DNA from: Allodiplogaster sudhausi
Lineage: Eukaryota; Nematoda; Chromadorea; Rhabditida; Diplogasteridae
Direction: 5' to 3'
Length of the DNA stretch: 64,000 nucleotides
NCBI GenBank assembly: GCA_945643635.1
Contig: CALZFC010000016.1
Location: 4,508,501 to 4,572,500 of the forward strand
Shown here piece after piece: positions 11,301 through 23,089 of the stretch; within the stretch, counting starts at the first letter, position 1, and each line of letters opens with the position of its first letter. Under the pieces are notes generated by a model, which worked only from the letters and a program-made list of their open reading frames with translations, was not told the origin of the DNA and did not search any database. The position numbers and the translations under genes are program-made.

Positions 11301-13807
11301 GCGATTGAGAGAGAGTGAGAGAAGGAACGAGAGGAACCCGCATAAAGAGTAAGGGAGAAAGAGAGAGAGGAGAGAAGAGAGAGAGAGATGCGAGAGGGTA
11401 AAAACGTATAACAATAGAGAGAGATAGAGAGAGAGAGGCATAATGAGTGCTTGATGGAGATAGAGAGATGGGCTGCTTAATCACTTACAATCGCGTTTTG
11501 ACCGGGCGAGCCGTTCGCGTTCGACGAGATACTCTTTGGCGCGCACGCGCAGCCTTGCTTTGCTGGAACGCAACTGATAATTTGACATTTAAAAGTAATA
11601 AATAATAAAAATAAAAATTTAAAAATAAAGTTTAAAAGTTACTCAAAAAATTTATTCGCTGACCAAGAACCAGCGGATTTTTGAGTTTGTTTTTGATATC
11701 TATTGTAGATGATCAATGGCGATTTTGCTTCGAGGAACCGATGCTGTTGTTTTAGAAATTTGTGAACAGGGAATGAATTGCAACAAAAAAAAATCATTCG
11801 ATTCTTCGATAAAAACCGGTGGTTTAATTTGAATGCTATGGGATATATCTAATCTTCTCGTACAAGTTAACGATATACGAGCGGAACGGCTTCTACTGAT
11901 TACTGGTTGTAGTGAGGGCAGTCGAAGTCGAAGTTGACTCCGACGTCGATGTCGACGTAGATGCGGAAGTAGAGCTCGACTCCGTCGTTGATGTCGTTTC
12001 GAGGCCTCGGCCTGGATGTTGGAAACAAAGACAATTATTTAGATAAATAAAACTTCCGAAATGTTTTTCTTTCAGTTTTCATTTATTGAAAGAAACTATT
12101 TGATTCAAACTCTCTCCATTGAAAAAAAAACTGAGCCAAGGACATCAGAGATCCGAGTAAAAGACGATAATTAAAAATTCCTTTAGATGACCTGAACAAT
12201 AAACGGAGTTGTAGACGATTGGATCTTTTGTGCCGTCGTTAATATAGGCTGAAAAGAGAGTTAATTTACTTCGTTAATATCATAAATATACGTAATATTT
12301 ATATTAGGATAAAATTTAGTTACAAGTTCTACATACTTCTAATGTTTGGAATGGGTATAAAAAAAACTATCAAATCGTTTTTGGTTGCCATATATATATA
12401 TGTACCTGGAGACCAGTTGAATTCAAGAGTTGTCGGATCTTTGACGCAAGTAAAATCATAGGAAACGGAGCCAGGCGTGCCTGAGCCGGCTTGGTCAGCA
12501 ACCTATAAATTGCAAACTTTTTAACTGTATTTTATTTATTTGTTTTACTTTAAGTTTTGATTAATTTCTATTAGCCTTATTTCATTTTTTTCAACTATTT
12601 ATGATCTTCCGCGTTTCCTCAATTTATGGCAACCAGAACAATTAGATTCAGGCGAGCGATTTGTCAATGTGTTGCTCAAGAATGTGTCAACTATATTTTA
12701 TGAAGAGGAACGAAAACTACACTACAATAAATATCTGTGCTAATTAACAAAAACTGTACTTTTGCATGATGCCGTTTTATCCTCATTCTTGCGCTACTAT
12801 TTTACTAATTGTAAGACCACCAGCAGGCAGATGACAAATCGAACAACTGCACCTCAAACAAATATATAACTCTTTGTTGGTAGTTAAATCCACGGTATCC
12901 ATGAATTCATTCGACGGGCTATCGTTTACTTCCCCCGCTTTCGTTTACGAAAGAGAATGCTAATTCTGTTATCTTCTCTTTTTTCTTCGAGATTCCTCAT
13001 GATTAGAATTGTTTTGTTAGCCTTATTCTTTGTAACCATTTTAAGCGTCATTTTAAACTCTTTTTTTTACAAAGCGAATAAATGCTTTATTGCAAGTTGC
13101 CTCTCTCTCTATTGCAGTTACAGAGAATACGGTAAGAAGAATTTTACGAATACGCATTCTTCCTCGGTTTTTCACGAAAAAAAATTTTCTGTTGGCCTTT
13201 GTACCTGTCCTTCTGCGCCGTTCTCAAAGGGCACCAGCAGTGAAAGGGGCGTCAGACCGGAGCAGCTCGCCTTCATCGTGCACGCAGTGCTGTCCTCCGT
13301 CGTTGTGACGGGAAGATACTGTAAAGAAAGAGAATACTAACATTGGCTTTATTATTATTATTCTCTCATAAAATAACCCCATACATAACTACTATAGCAA
13401 CTAGCAATTTTAATCGAACAACATTTATTATGGCTATCACATTGCTCCATTTGTGTTCTCTGTCGAAGTTATAATGTATGTAAGAAAACTAGTTATTGAA
13501 TCATTACAGTTTCAGTAATATTTATACTAATTATAATTATAGTAAGTGAAAATATTGATGAAGGTTTTGTAGACGAACAACTGCATCGACTCCAGGTGAC
13601 CCATTTGAGGTAGTTTTCATTGCCTTGCCGCTGCATTCGCAAGCTTGTGCTTCTGAAACGGATATTTAAAAAAACACTTAATATTATACATGTAAATTGT
13701 TTTAGAAAAAAACATGAAGAATCAAGCTGACCAGCAACATTTGCTAATATACTGTAGGCGAAAAGAATGGAAATTGTCGCGATGGGACCCATCGTCATCG
13801 ACGGCAT
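8387..13807 (-). CDS. Secreted protein with three C6 modules and Ser/Thr linkers (gene 1)
   Basis: Conceptual exons on the minus strand: signal peptide 13807-13732 (MPSMTMGPIATISILFAYSI). Module 1: a about 13653-13574 (ACECSGKAM), b about 13320-13212 (TACTMKASCSG), c about 12502-12407, d about 12250-12197; Ser/Thr-rich linker about 12010-11905. Module 2: a about 11560-11490, b about 11195-11082, c about 10807-10709, d about 10563-10512; Thr/Ser linker exons near 10317 and 10010. Module 3: a about 9740-9660, b about 9332-9222, c about 8900-8805, d about 8692-8638; linker 8416-8387. Every module keeps six cysteines and closes with a DII/DIV-Y-x-x-V-x-C motif. The product should be a secreted, O-glycosylatable chain of small disulfide domains; function unknown. 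The terminal exon and stop were not identified. Exon b acceptors of modules 2 and 3 abut CT microsatellites. Confidence 0.68.
9104..9645. repeat. GA/CT microsatellites flanking module 3 exon b
   Basis: Two GA-rich blocks, roughly 9104-9210 and 9345-9645, lie on either side of C6 module 3 exon b. On the transcribed strand the right-hand block is the CT tract leading into that exon's acceptor. Confidence 0.88.
10980..11440. repeat. GA/CT microsatellites flanking module 2 exon b
   Basis: GA-rich blocks, roughly 10980-11070 and 11198-11440, flank C6 module 2 exon b in the same arrangement as around module 3. They may have been duplicated together with the module. Confidence 0.88.
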
Positions 13808-14575
13808 TCCAAAAAGAGCAGCTAGCGATTCTTGTAATCCCCCGCCCCTTAACCCTGGAATGGAGAGTATTTGCCTAGTTGTTCTAAAATACCGTACTAT
13901 CTATCTCATCGGCCATTTCGTGTTTGGAGTTAGATAACGTAATGCTCTTTTAAATAGTGTTCAAATCGGCCACTATATGGACAATAAGTGCAACAGACAT
14001 CGGTAACCACGGACATTTGATTCAGATATCGACCTACACATCTTGAACATCTCGACCGACATCCAACATGCAGAATAAATTGCAGAAGAAAAGACGAAGG
14101 AGTGAAATAATCGGCGAAAAAAATTTTGCACTCGTTTAATGCCCAACCAGCTTTCATAAATTCGAAAAAAAAAAATCTTAAGCAGCTCCAAATAATAATA
14201 AATATTTGATAAATGCACCAAAATAACTGTGTATAAAAAGGAAAGGCTTCTGCATCATCTGTATGAGATGACAGCGCCTTAGAAAGAGGAGAGAGCCGTT
14301 CGCTTTGCAGGGGGCGAGCACTGGAATGCGAATGATCTGTTTTGCATTCCGAGGTGCTTTGCTGATGCTGATGCTGCAAGCATTCTGTTTCTGGCTGTTC
14401 AAAAAGGGGGGGGGCAGTCAAAAGCACGGCTGTACAAACAAGTGCAGTAACGCCCTCGGATATGCAGCAAGGGGAACAGCGATGAGAAAGAAAGAGAAAG
14501 AGGGTGAGAGAGAAGGAGAGACAGAGAGAGGAAATATTTGATGGAGAAAGAGATACTGAGAGAGCGAGTGAGATG

Positions 14576-14614
<39 letters not shown>

Positions 14615-16580
14615 AGAGAGAAAGAGTTAAAGAAAAGAAAGAGAAAGAACAAGATGTCATGTTATCCTGCTTTCAATACATTTTTTGTGATCGCAACTAA
14701 CACCAAACATACTTTCGTCCTAGAATTTGCTCGCTTCGAATCCACCAGGACAAACAGAGCAAACTCACATGATTTTCTCTTTTGATGCCTTTTCTTCTTG
14801 TAATGCTTCTCCATTGGCATCATCGATATCTCTCCATAACCTCTCTCTGGTTCTTTCTCTTTGCGATTCTAATTTATCCCTTATCATCCTTGTCTTTTCT
14901 CTAACACTCTCTCTCTCTCTGTCTCGTTCTCTCTCGCTCTGCCTCGTTCACTCTCTCTCTCTGTCTCTCCTTCTCGCCATTGCTCTCGTTCGATTTTGTT
15001 CTTGTTCAGTGTGTTTGAACATGCGTAACCAGTTTGCAAAGAAATGAAAATTGTTCGTCTCGGACATCGAAAATCGTGTGTCAAACATGTGTGCTAACAA
15101 TAAGGCATTTTTATTCATCACCAGACTTACTAAGTCATAAATCATAAATCAACAAAAAACTTAAATAGAACCATCAAACGGTTATATAACTACTTTCAAT
15201 CTCTTTCTCTCTCTCTCTCTATCTCTCTCTCTCTCTCTCTTTCTCACTCTCTTTATCTCTCTTCTTCCCCCTTCTGGTTCCATTTTTCGTCCGCCCTTAT
15301 GTTCCTCTATACATTAGAGAAACAGAAGCAACTCTCTTCTGCATGTCCATGTAACTGAACGCGTCTAGCATCATTTATCGAGAATTGCAAAAATATCAAA
15401 GCGAAGAAAAATCATGTGACCAGTAAAATGCCTAATCGCCAAGACTAAACCGCCATATACATATGCTGGTTATGATGTATTGGTCGGCCCCAAATGCGTA
15501 CACAGCGGAAGACTTTATTTAAATTTGACATCAATCAACATGTTCACACTTAAATAAAAAAACAAGCTAACCAATCTTTATTTCTTGAGTATACCAGAAC
15601 CAGATAATTTTTTTGCCAAATAAATTTCACAACTCTTCGCGGTAACGGCATGAAAAGCTTCTGATTGAAAGCACCAGAAAAATACCTCAGGGTTTTAAGA
15701 TAGACCGTGTCCGCCTTCATGCCATTCTGCATTAAAAACAACAAAATATCTTCCGTTATTCTTAATTATTGTTTTTTTAAGCTGTTTGATGCAGGGTGCG
15801 TCGTTAGGAAATGTAGTACTGGAAAAATATCCGAGCATATTCCTTATTGTTATTTCCTTGTTTAATAGCCATATTCTCTAAAATTGATTTAATAATATAA
15901 TTTAATGAAATTGAATAACTACCAATTTCCTTCTTGCTTCACCTTGAAATCCAATTTGTTGTAAAATCACCTTGAAGGCACCTCATAGAAGCAAAGCGTT
16001 GCGCAATGTGACAGTGCTTTTAAGAGTGCGTTGTGGGTATGCAAGCCACCGTAAATATCTAGTTCCACGAGCACTTGTCTGGTTTCCTCCCGGCTTGCCA
16101 AAGGTTGAATTGTAGTTAGTCGCGAGGATTGTTGCGGGTCCAGAAATAAGCATCTGAAAAATATACACCTCCCCTCGTCTTCTACATCGTTATGCAGAGA
16201 GATGACATTCAATAGCAACTTCCTGCTATTACTTCGGCACATATAGATAATATGCGTCTCTTATTGCATTTCGCTAATCGCGTTCCTAGGCGGCAAGGCG
16301 ACCAGCCTATAGAGTTTATTAGAGCAACGGTTACTATACAAGAGAGAGAGAGCACTTTGCCATTGGCATCATAAAACGTGACATTTCCAATACATACGAG
16401 TGTGTGTGTATTTTATAAAACCTTTCACAGCAACAGCGGTTGTATAAAAAATTTCAAGCTGATGAAATCCTTCTTGAAATTATAACGAATATTATAAAAG
16501 GTAAAAAAGAATATCATAAAAATCTAGAAAGCGAACCATAGAGTGCCTAATTAAAGGTTTATGAGTGCAAAAAGATTCAA
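13808..16580. other. Intergenic region with CT/GA microsatellites
   Basis: No supported gene. GA microsatellite at about 14486-14645, CT tracts at about 14905-14980 and 15200-15262, and AT-rich sequence between. The segment around 15400-15760 is a diverged copy of a dispersed repeat seen again at about 24.45, 26.2 and 30.9 kb. The 5' regulatory region of C6 gene 1 should lie just right of 13807. Confidence 0.5.
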
Positions 16581-19500
16581 CTAAGTTCTTGGACTCTGTA
16601 ATTGACTCGTTACGCTATGAACTTTTGTAGTGAGGCGAACGGGGAGGAAGCGGGAAAAGACACGTTTCAAAGCAGATCGATACTCGCCTGAGAAGAGGCA
16701 ATAGAGGTAGAAGCTCACAACTGAACTGTAAAGAGACGATTTACTATTTTTTTCTCTATTGTTCAGAGAGAATGACAACTGAGAGAGAGAACTCACATCA
16801 GTCGAGTAATGATCATATTTAACAAAAAGGGTGGACACTCGTGACTAACGACAAGATAGCGCAGCTCTTGTTAATGCCAATACAGATGGCAACAATCGAC
16901 ATATCGCCTATCACATCGGAACAAAGCTCTGGAGAGTGGCTGAGAATGAAGGTAAATGAAGAGGCGATAAGAAGAGCGCTGATTCGATGGCCTTTGCTGC
17001 TGTTCGATAATGATTTTTTCCTGAAAATCATTAATTCATTTGCTTCAGGAAGAAAAATAAGCATGAAAATATATGTTTGCGAGATAGGCATTCTCACCTT
17101 TGAGCTACCAATTTTATGCCGATAAGAATGTTGAAGAACACGAGAACGCAGATAGGAGTAATCACGCAAACCTCCTGCATATACATATGTATGTATTTCA
17201 CAACATTCGAGAAACATGTAATACGTTTGAATTATGCAAAGCAAAAGGAAATAAATATATAATATATATATATATATATATATTTACATATTTATATATA
17301 TACACCTTAGTCATTAACTTTCCAAAAGAATCCCGGTGAGATTCTGCCCGGAATATGGAATCATCCAGAACATCCCTGAAGGGCCCTACAACATTCTAAT
17401 GGATTCCAATAGGTGTATCGTCTGCTCCCAGGCCTGGAAACATTCCAGAAGTTTCCGGAATTGACTTGAGTTCTGCCCTTAAACAGGTAACTTTTCTGGG
17501 GGCGCTAGGACAATCGAGAAGGTTTCAAAAGTTGCCAATGTCTGTCCCGGGGTGGGTCTCGCCGTATACGATCCCTGGAACTTTCCAGAACATTCCGGAA
17601 GGTGTGTAATTGACTTCCCTGATCTTAAATTCTCCAATAAATTCGGGTAGAGACCGTATTCCATCGCAGCTGATAGAATCCACGGAATCTCGAATGCCCG
17701 ACTAATAACATGGAAATGGATTTTTCTATAATATTCTGGCTCCATCTTAATTCGGCATTGGGAAAAATTGCAGAATATTATGGGAATTTTTTTGGTTCTG
17801 TGAGCTTTCTTCAAATGATTTTTCTTCAAATGATTTTTCTTCAAATATTGAAATGATTTTTCTTCAAATGATTTTTCCTCGAATTATTTTTCTTCGAATG
17901 AATATTCTTCGAATGATTTTTCTTCGAATGATTTTTCTTCGAATAATTTATTAAAATGGTAATAGAGCTAGGCTAATTGCCTTACAGATGAGTGAGCATA
18001 TCGATGTGCATACATAATAGAGTGAAACTGTTGTATTCATGAGATATGGCCATTGAAGAAACCCAAGCTGATAGAACGGCGAGGACAAGCCATAAGATCT
18101 ATCCGACATTCACAATGTCGCCGTTAACTGAAAGACGGTAAAAAGTCCTGAGGACGTTGGAGCCGTCAATGGGTTGCCAGACAGCTCTTGCCAAGCAGTA
18201 AGATCTGGCCGACATGAGCAATGTCGTCGTAGCCGGGAAGATGGCCGTTAAAGAAACCCAGGGTGATAGACCGGCGAGGGCAAGCCGTAAGATCTATCCG
18301 ACATCCACGATGTCGGAGTTACCTGAAAGAAGGTAAAAAGTCCTGAGGACGTTGGAGCCGTCAATGGGTTGCCAGACAGCTCTTGCCAAGCAGTAAGATC
18401 TGGCCGACATGAGCAATGTCGTCGTAGCCGGGAAGATGGCCGTTAAAGAAACCCAGGGTGATAGACCGGCGAGGGCAAGCCGTAAGATCTATCCGACATC
18501 CGCGATGTCGGAGTTACCTGAAAGAAGGTTAAAGTCCAGCAGATGCGTCGTCCAGTGCGTGGAGATGCTATCCTCCCGGACCGGGCTGTATCCGCTGTTC
18601 CGCGTTGACGCTGCAAGTGAAGGAGGCAACGTTCCCTTCCGGCGTTGAGGTTGTGCCATGCCTCCTGGCAACCGCTCAAGACCCTTGCACGCCGTGTAAG
18701 AAAAAATCTGCGCGAGGAGCCAGCATTCCAGATGGGAAAAGTCGTCAATTCCCATGCCTCACCGCAAGTCCCGTGTAACACGGTGGATTTCAGCACGGTA
18801 ATAAGTCCGGTTCGCGGCTGAAGAGGTATTGCGTGATGGCAGAAGTCCTGTTGGAGAACGCGTGTGGTATCGCGTAGCACTCGGAAGCGACTGTTGTCAC
18901 GACATGGTTCATGAAGAGAATTCTTCAACGACGGAATTCAGGGAAGAGATAGGCCCGAGTGCCGCCCGTAAGCCAAGCCATGAACAGCAACCAAGGCAAG
19001 ACCTTGAAAGACTACTCCTGCTGACCGCAGTGGAGAAGAAAGGGTGACGTAGAGGTGACTCAACAAACCCTCGAACTTCCTCCTTGCAAGTACAAGGTAT
19101 CGTCGTCGTCCCAGAGATGTAGGAGTTTCCGAACTCTGGCTGTAAGTTGCTGTAAGGGAGAGTAGAAGCTTTGCTTCGAACTTCCTCCTCGTTCTGAGGT
19201 TGTACAGAGAAGTAGACTTCGGTCGAACTCTGTATGTAGTACTTCGGGGAGGTGTCGTGTATATGAAGATATATCACGTAAGAAGATTATAATTGCCATT
19301 ACGAAAGTACTCCATCTTGAGCCCTATATAAACCCGCCAACTGGTCATTAATAAACTGTGTTCTACCCGGCTCCCTCTTGTGCTCTACATTCCTTATGCT
19401 TCCTAGCAAGCAACATAACTATCCTAACTCTCTTACGATTTTAATAAATTATTCGAAGAAAAATCATTCGAAGAATATTCATTCGAAGAAAAATCATTCG

Positions 19501-22500
19501 AAGAAAAATCATTTGAAGAAAAATCATTTCAATATTTGAAGAAAAATCATTTGAAGAAAAATCATTTGAAGAAAGATCAGGACGCCATTTTTTTACTCCC
19601 ATGCCGGTATCTTTCCAAAGCCTAGTCTTACCATTAACTATGAATGGATTGTTCCCGGGCTAGCAAATATATTTTTAAGATGGCTCGTTCACCGGGTAAA
19701 CAAAACAACAGTGGTGACTCAATAAACCAAGCGAAGGTATCGGGAGAAAAGTAATATAGTATACGTATGTATATTGAAAACGAACCCGTATAATCATATT
19801 AAAGTATTGTTCTTCTGGGCTCTGAACATTCCAAACACCACATGTGAAATCGTATATTCATATGTTTCGTATATTGTATATTAATAATAACAATAATAAA
19901 GCCAATAAGTTAAATGACAAATAATTATAGAAAAAATAAACAATAATAATAATAAATATTATTTAAGAGAGCATGTCACTAAGCTGCGAGCGCGGCCTGC
20001 CCGGGAAAATTGGTTTCGAATTCGTTAACAAAAAACATTTTTCTTATGCAACTCGACACGCTCTATTTAATGAGCCTAATTTCATCATCATCCGATTTTT
20101 TCCCTTCGGGATACACTACCGTAACCATGAAAATTCATTCAGCCATAAATCCGTCCAAAGTCTGTTTTGAGAAACTCTCTACTTATCATTCAATAGCATT
20201 TCGAAAGCGCTTCAAATTTCATCTCGGACCATGTTTTGTTAAGATTTCATTTTATCAAGAAAATTGGCTTTAAATAATATGAAGGGTAATCACACCACTT
20301 TATGGCCATTTCTCCACTCTGTGACCTAGAGAGAAAGAAAAAGCGTGAAATTTTCTACAAAATAAGCACCTTTAAAAAAATTAAAGCGTACGATGTTTTC
20401 GATATCACGCGAAAAATGCGCGGGAGTCGGTCAAAATGTCGCATTTTCGGTCGCCGAGGCACAGTGCATGCGCATTCATTGGTCCATAACTACGCTCAAT
20501 CTTAATATTACAAAATCGTAAACATATCATCTAAGAGCTCTCATGGAGATCTTCAAATGTTACATACATACTTTTGTTGAAAAGTTTGGATTTATTAGGG
20601 AAATTTCGTTTTGCATAATAAGAACGCTTAAAAACTACTTCAGAAACATTTCTACATGCCCAAAGATACATCATAAGAAGAGGATGAAGTTTGGTGCAAG
20701 ATGACCCCCTTTAAATGAAATTCTATGCGTACGAACTTTTCTTATAAGCCATAAAAGAAGGGTCAGTAGCGTTACTGTCATTTCGACCAAGAATTCATAG
20801 TTTAGTTTATTCGAATTAGAGTATTCCAATCCTTTTTTTCTACACTTTTTCCATAAGGCCTTGTTACACTACACTTATGGCTTATAACAAAAGTTCGTAC
20901 GCATGGAATTTCATTTAAAGGGGTTCATCTTGTACCAAATTTCATCCTCTTTCTTATAATGTATGTTTGGGCATGTAGAAATGTTTCTGAAGTAGTTTTT
21001 TTAAGCGTTCTTATTTTACAAAAAGAAATTTCCCATTTAAATCCAAACCTTTCAATGCCTCGGCGACCGAAAATGCGCCATTTTGACCGACTCCCGCGCA
21101 TTTTTCGCGTGATATCGAACACATCGTACGCTTTAATGTTTTTTGAAAGGTGCTTATTTTGTAGCAAATTTCACGCTTTTTCTTTCTCTCTAGGTCCCAG
21201 AGTGGAGAAATAGCCATAAAGTGGTGTGATTACCCTTCATATTATTTAAAGTCAATTTTCTTGATCAAAATGAAATCTTAACAAAACATGTTCCTAGATG
21301 AAATTTGAAGAGCTTTCGAAATGCTATTGAATGATAAGTAAAGAGTTTCTCAAAACAGACTTTGGACGGATTTGTGGCTGAATGAATTTTCAGGGTTACG
21401 GTAGTGTATCCCGAAGGGAAAAAAATCGGATGATGATAAAATTAGGCTCATTAAATAGAGCGTGTCGAGTTGTATAAGAAAAATATTTTTTGTTAACGAA
21501 TTCGAAAACAATTTTCCCGGGGCAGGCTGCCGTAAGCGCATGCTCGACCCTTACAGAGAGGCCGTCTTAAAGGATCACTCCGGCGAATGTTTTCGCACCC
21601 GTTTAATAATTGGTGTTTGAAAAAACCAACCCTTCTAAAATTCTTACAGTATTCGGGAGAATGGAATTTTTTGGAACGCTGTGATTGTGTTGGATGTGTT
21701 CGAAACGGCAACACAGCGCTTCCATTCCTTTTTTGTCTCTCTCTCTCCCTCTCTTCTACACTCTTTCTCTCAGAGTGAACAATCGATGACATTCATATCA
21801 TCCCTTGCTCTCTTTCTCGGCACGCTTGACATGCTGAGGGAGGGTGGCTTAGCCATGATCATGGGCTCAAAGAACGATTTATGTTAAGAGCTTATTGTAA
21901 CTTCGTCGTTGAACATTCAATGTGCCATTTGAGAAATGCAGGAATCAGCGAGAGAAATGCAGTGCGAGAGAAAAGATGATTGCTACTCGACGAAATCGCC
22001 ACTTCTTCATGTATCGGATTGGCAGGGCGAGCGCAATGAAACGCTCTACGGAGAGCGCGATCAGGCAGAGGCCACTGAAATGCGCGGATTCTCGCACACC
22101 ACGGAATTTAGAAGGTGTTTTCGTGGTTTATCTCCAGTTTCAGAATAACTACTGGTAATTACGGAAGAAAAAACCTTCTGCATTCTCCTACACTGGACAT
22201 CGAAACAAATCTGCAAATCTGTCCAAATGAGTGCATAATTCTGCAGTGTTGGTTTCAATTGAAAATACGAACATGCCTCCACGAAATGATGTCAAAGTCG
22301 ATTCCTTTTTGGAAGGTTTTGACGAAAACGAGTGTATATCTGGGACGGGGGATGACATCGTTGAGATAGAGCACCACTGGAATACTGCCCACGGCCAGTG
22401 AAAGGTCAGCAATAGCTGACGCCTAGAATATGGCAGTTAGCAAAAACTGCACTTACATACATACATACTTACATACATACATACATACATACATACGTAG

Positions 22501-23083
22501 ATACATATGTACATGCATTCATACATACATGTATGAATGAACATATATATAATGTAACGGAAAAAATTAGTAGGCAACATTATTATTATTGCGTTAAGTC
22601 TCCCGAAACGTGTTCTTGTTCGTAACGTCTAATACATAAAGTAATAAACCAATACGCGTAAATGCTGAGTCCAGTCAAACCTTCAGGAATATGAGCGGCG
22701 GAGCAGGCATTGCGAATAGCACGCGTAGATTGACTGCCTGATTTACACATCCTGAATCATTCACACTTTTATCGATTTACTTTTTGTAAGAAAATTAAAG
22801 GAGGGCGATCACGGAAAAATATTTAGTGCAGGTTCGAATTGCCGCTTCTGCCCTGTGATTCCTCAATCTCATTCTCGCCTGCTATTGCTATATTCGGTCG
22901 CATGAAAATAGCACGCGTGAATGAGAGTGCGAAGAGCCGCGGCAATTTGAAATATGACATCATTTTTCGGTGATAGCCCTATTTTAAAAAAAACACACCG
23001 ATTACGATAAGAATCGGCAACAAGATTTTGTCAAATGCGGCTTCCAACTCCATGGCAATTTCGAAATCGATTGCATAGCTCAT
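16581..23083 (-). CDS. Rhodopsin-family GPCR, peptide-receptor-like, introns loaded with repeats
   Basis: Minus-strand exons: 23083-22999 (start; FDKILLPILIVIG, TM1 onset), 22422 to about 22273 (SAIADLSLAVGSIPVVLYLN, TM2), 22074-21987 (GLCLIALSVERFIALALPIR, end of TM3 and the ER-F motif in place of DRY), 17174-17098 (ITPICVLVFFNILIGIKLV, TM5), 17020 to about 16839 (HRISALLIASSFTFILSHSP, TM6 to TM7), 16720-16581 (VSFYLYCLFSGEYRSALKRV, TM7 end, then TAG). This matches rhodopsin-type receptors related to nematode neuropeptide receptors. No TM4/ECL2 exon was found between 21987 and 17174, a stretch almost filled by mobile and fold-back DNA, and the rest of TM1 near 22.6-22.8 kb is unclear. TM7 lacks an NPxxY motif. 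The gene may be intact with an unseen exon, or disrupted. Confidence 0.7.
17230..17804. other. Intronic sequence with (TA)n and unclassified repeat-like DNA
   Basis: Contains a TA microsatellite at about 17256-17300 and a GC-richer block (17330-17700) full of TTCCGG, TTCCAGAA and similar words that looks like the edge of an unrecognised element. No exon of the host GPCR could be found in it. Confidence 0.45.
17805..19575. mobile_element. Foldback-like element with subrepeat-built inverted termini
   Basis: The left end (17805-17957) and right end (19438-19575) are inverted repeats made of tandem 15-bp units (TCTTCGAATGATTTT or its A-for-G variant). Such modular terminal inverted repeats are typical of Foldback (FB)-type DNA elements. 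The roughly 1.5-kb core is GC-richer than its surroundings, holds a 195-bp tandem repeat and ends with a TATATAAACC box followed by AATAAA-like sequence. No transposase frame is visible, so it is non-autonomous. It lies in an intron of the minus-strand GPCR. Confidence 0.75.
18046..18540. repeat. 195-bp tandem repeat, about 2.5 copies
   Basis: Units start at 18046, 18241 and 18436, an exact 195-bp period. Copies 2 and 3 are nearly identical; copy 1 is more diverged. Each contains two short dyads around GACAT...ATGTC beside AAGATCT. The third copy departs from the consensus after about 18525. Confidence 0.93.
19990..21530. mobile_element. 1.5-kb fold-back (inverted repeat) element
   Basis: The left half reads as the reverse complement of the right half with few differences: 20005-20460 pairs with about 21050-21520, and 20578-20757 pairs with about 20875-21050, leaving a loop of about 115 bp near 20757-20875. 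The left arm holds about 115 extra bases (20461-20577) with no partner. Frames inside are mirrored shadows, with no recognisable protein. It lies in the GPCR intron, beside the family C repeat. Confidence 0.88.
21567..21895. mobile_element. TTAA-AGGA element family C, copy 1
   Basis: Begins TTAAAGGATCACTCCGGCG and contains a block, including a CT tract (21735-21770) and the GAACAATCGATGACAT region, that recurs in inverted orientation at about 32235-32570. It lies between the 1.5-kb fold-back and the TM3 exon of the GPCR. Confidence 0.65.
22450..22545. repeat. (TACA)n microsatellite
   Basis: Runs of TACATACATA interspersed with TATGTACATG; one of many TACATATGTA-type tracts in the window, here in a GPCR intron. 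Confidence 0.85.
22795..22987. mobile_element. TTAA MITE family A, copy 1
   Basis: 193 bp between two TTAA sites. Left end TTAAAGGAGGGCGATCACGG; the right end is a decayed complement (CGGTGATAGCCCTATTTTAA). The interior resembles the copy at 39081-39275. It sits in the first intron of the minus-strand GPCR. Confidence 0.85.
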
Positions 23084-23089
23084 CGACAG

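Noticed and set aside
18409..19299. Several open frames inside the Foldback core as a transposase
   Set aside because: They overlap on both strands, include tandem-repeat sequence, and show no transposase motif.
22826..22845. GGTTCGAATTGCC as a tRNA B-box
   Set aside because: It lies inside a MITE, with no A-box or cloverleaf at the right distance.
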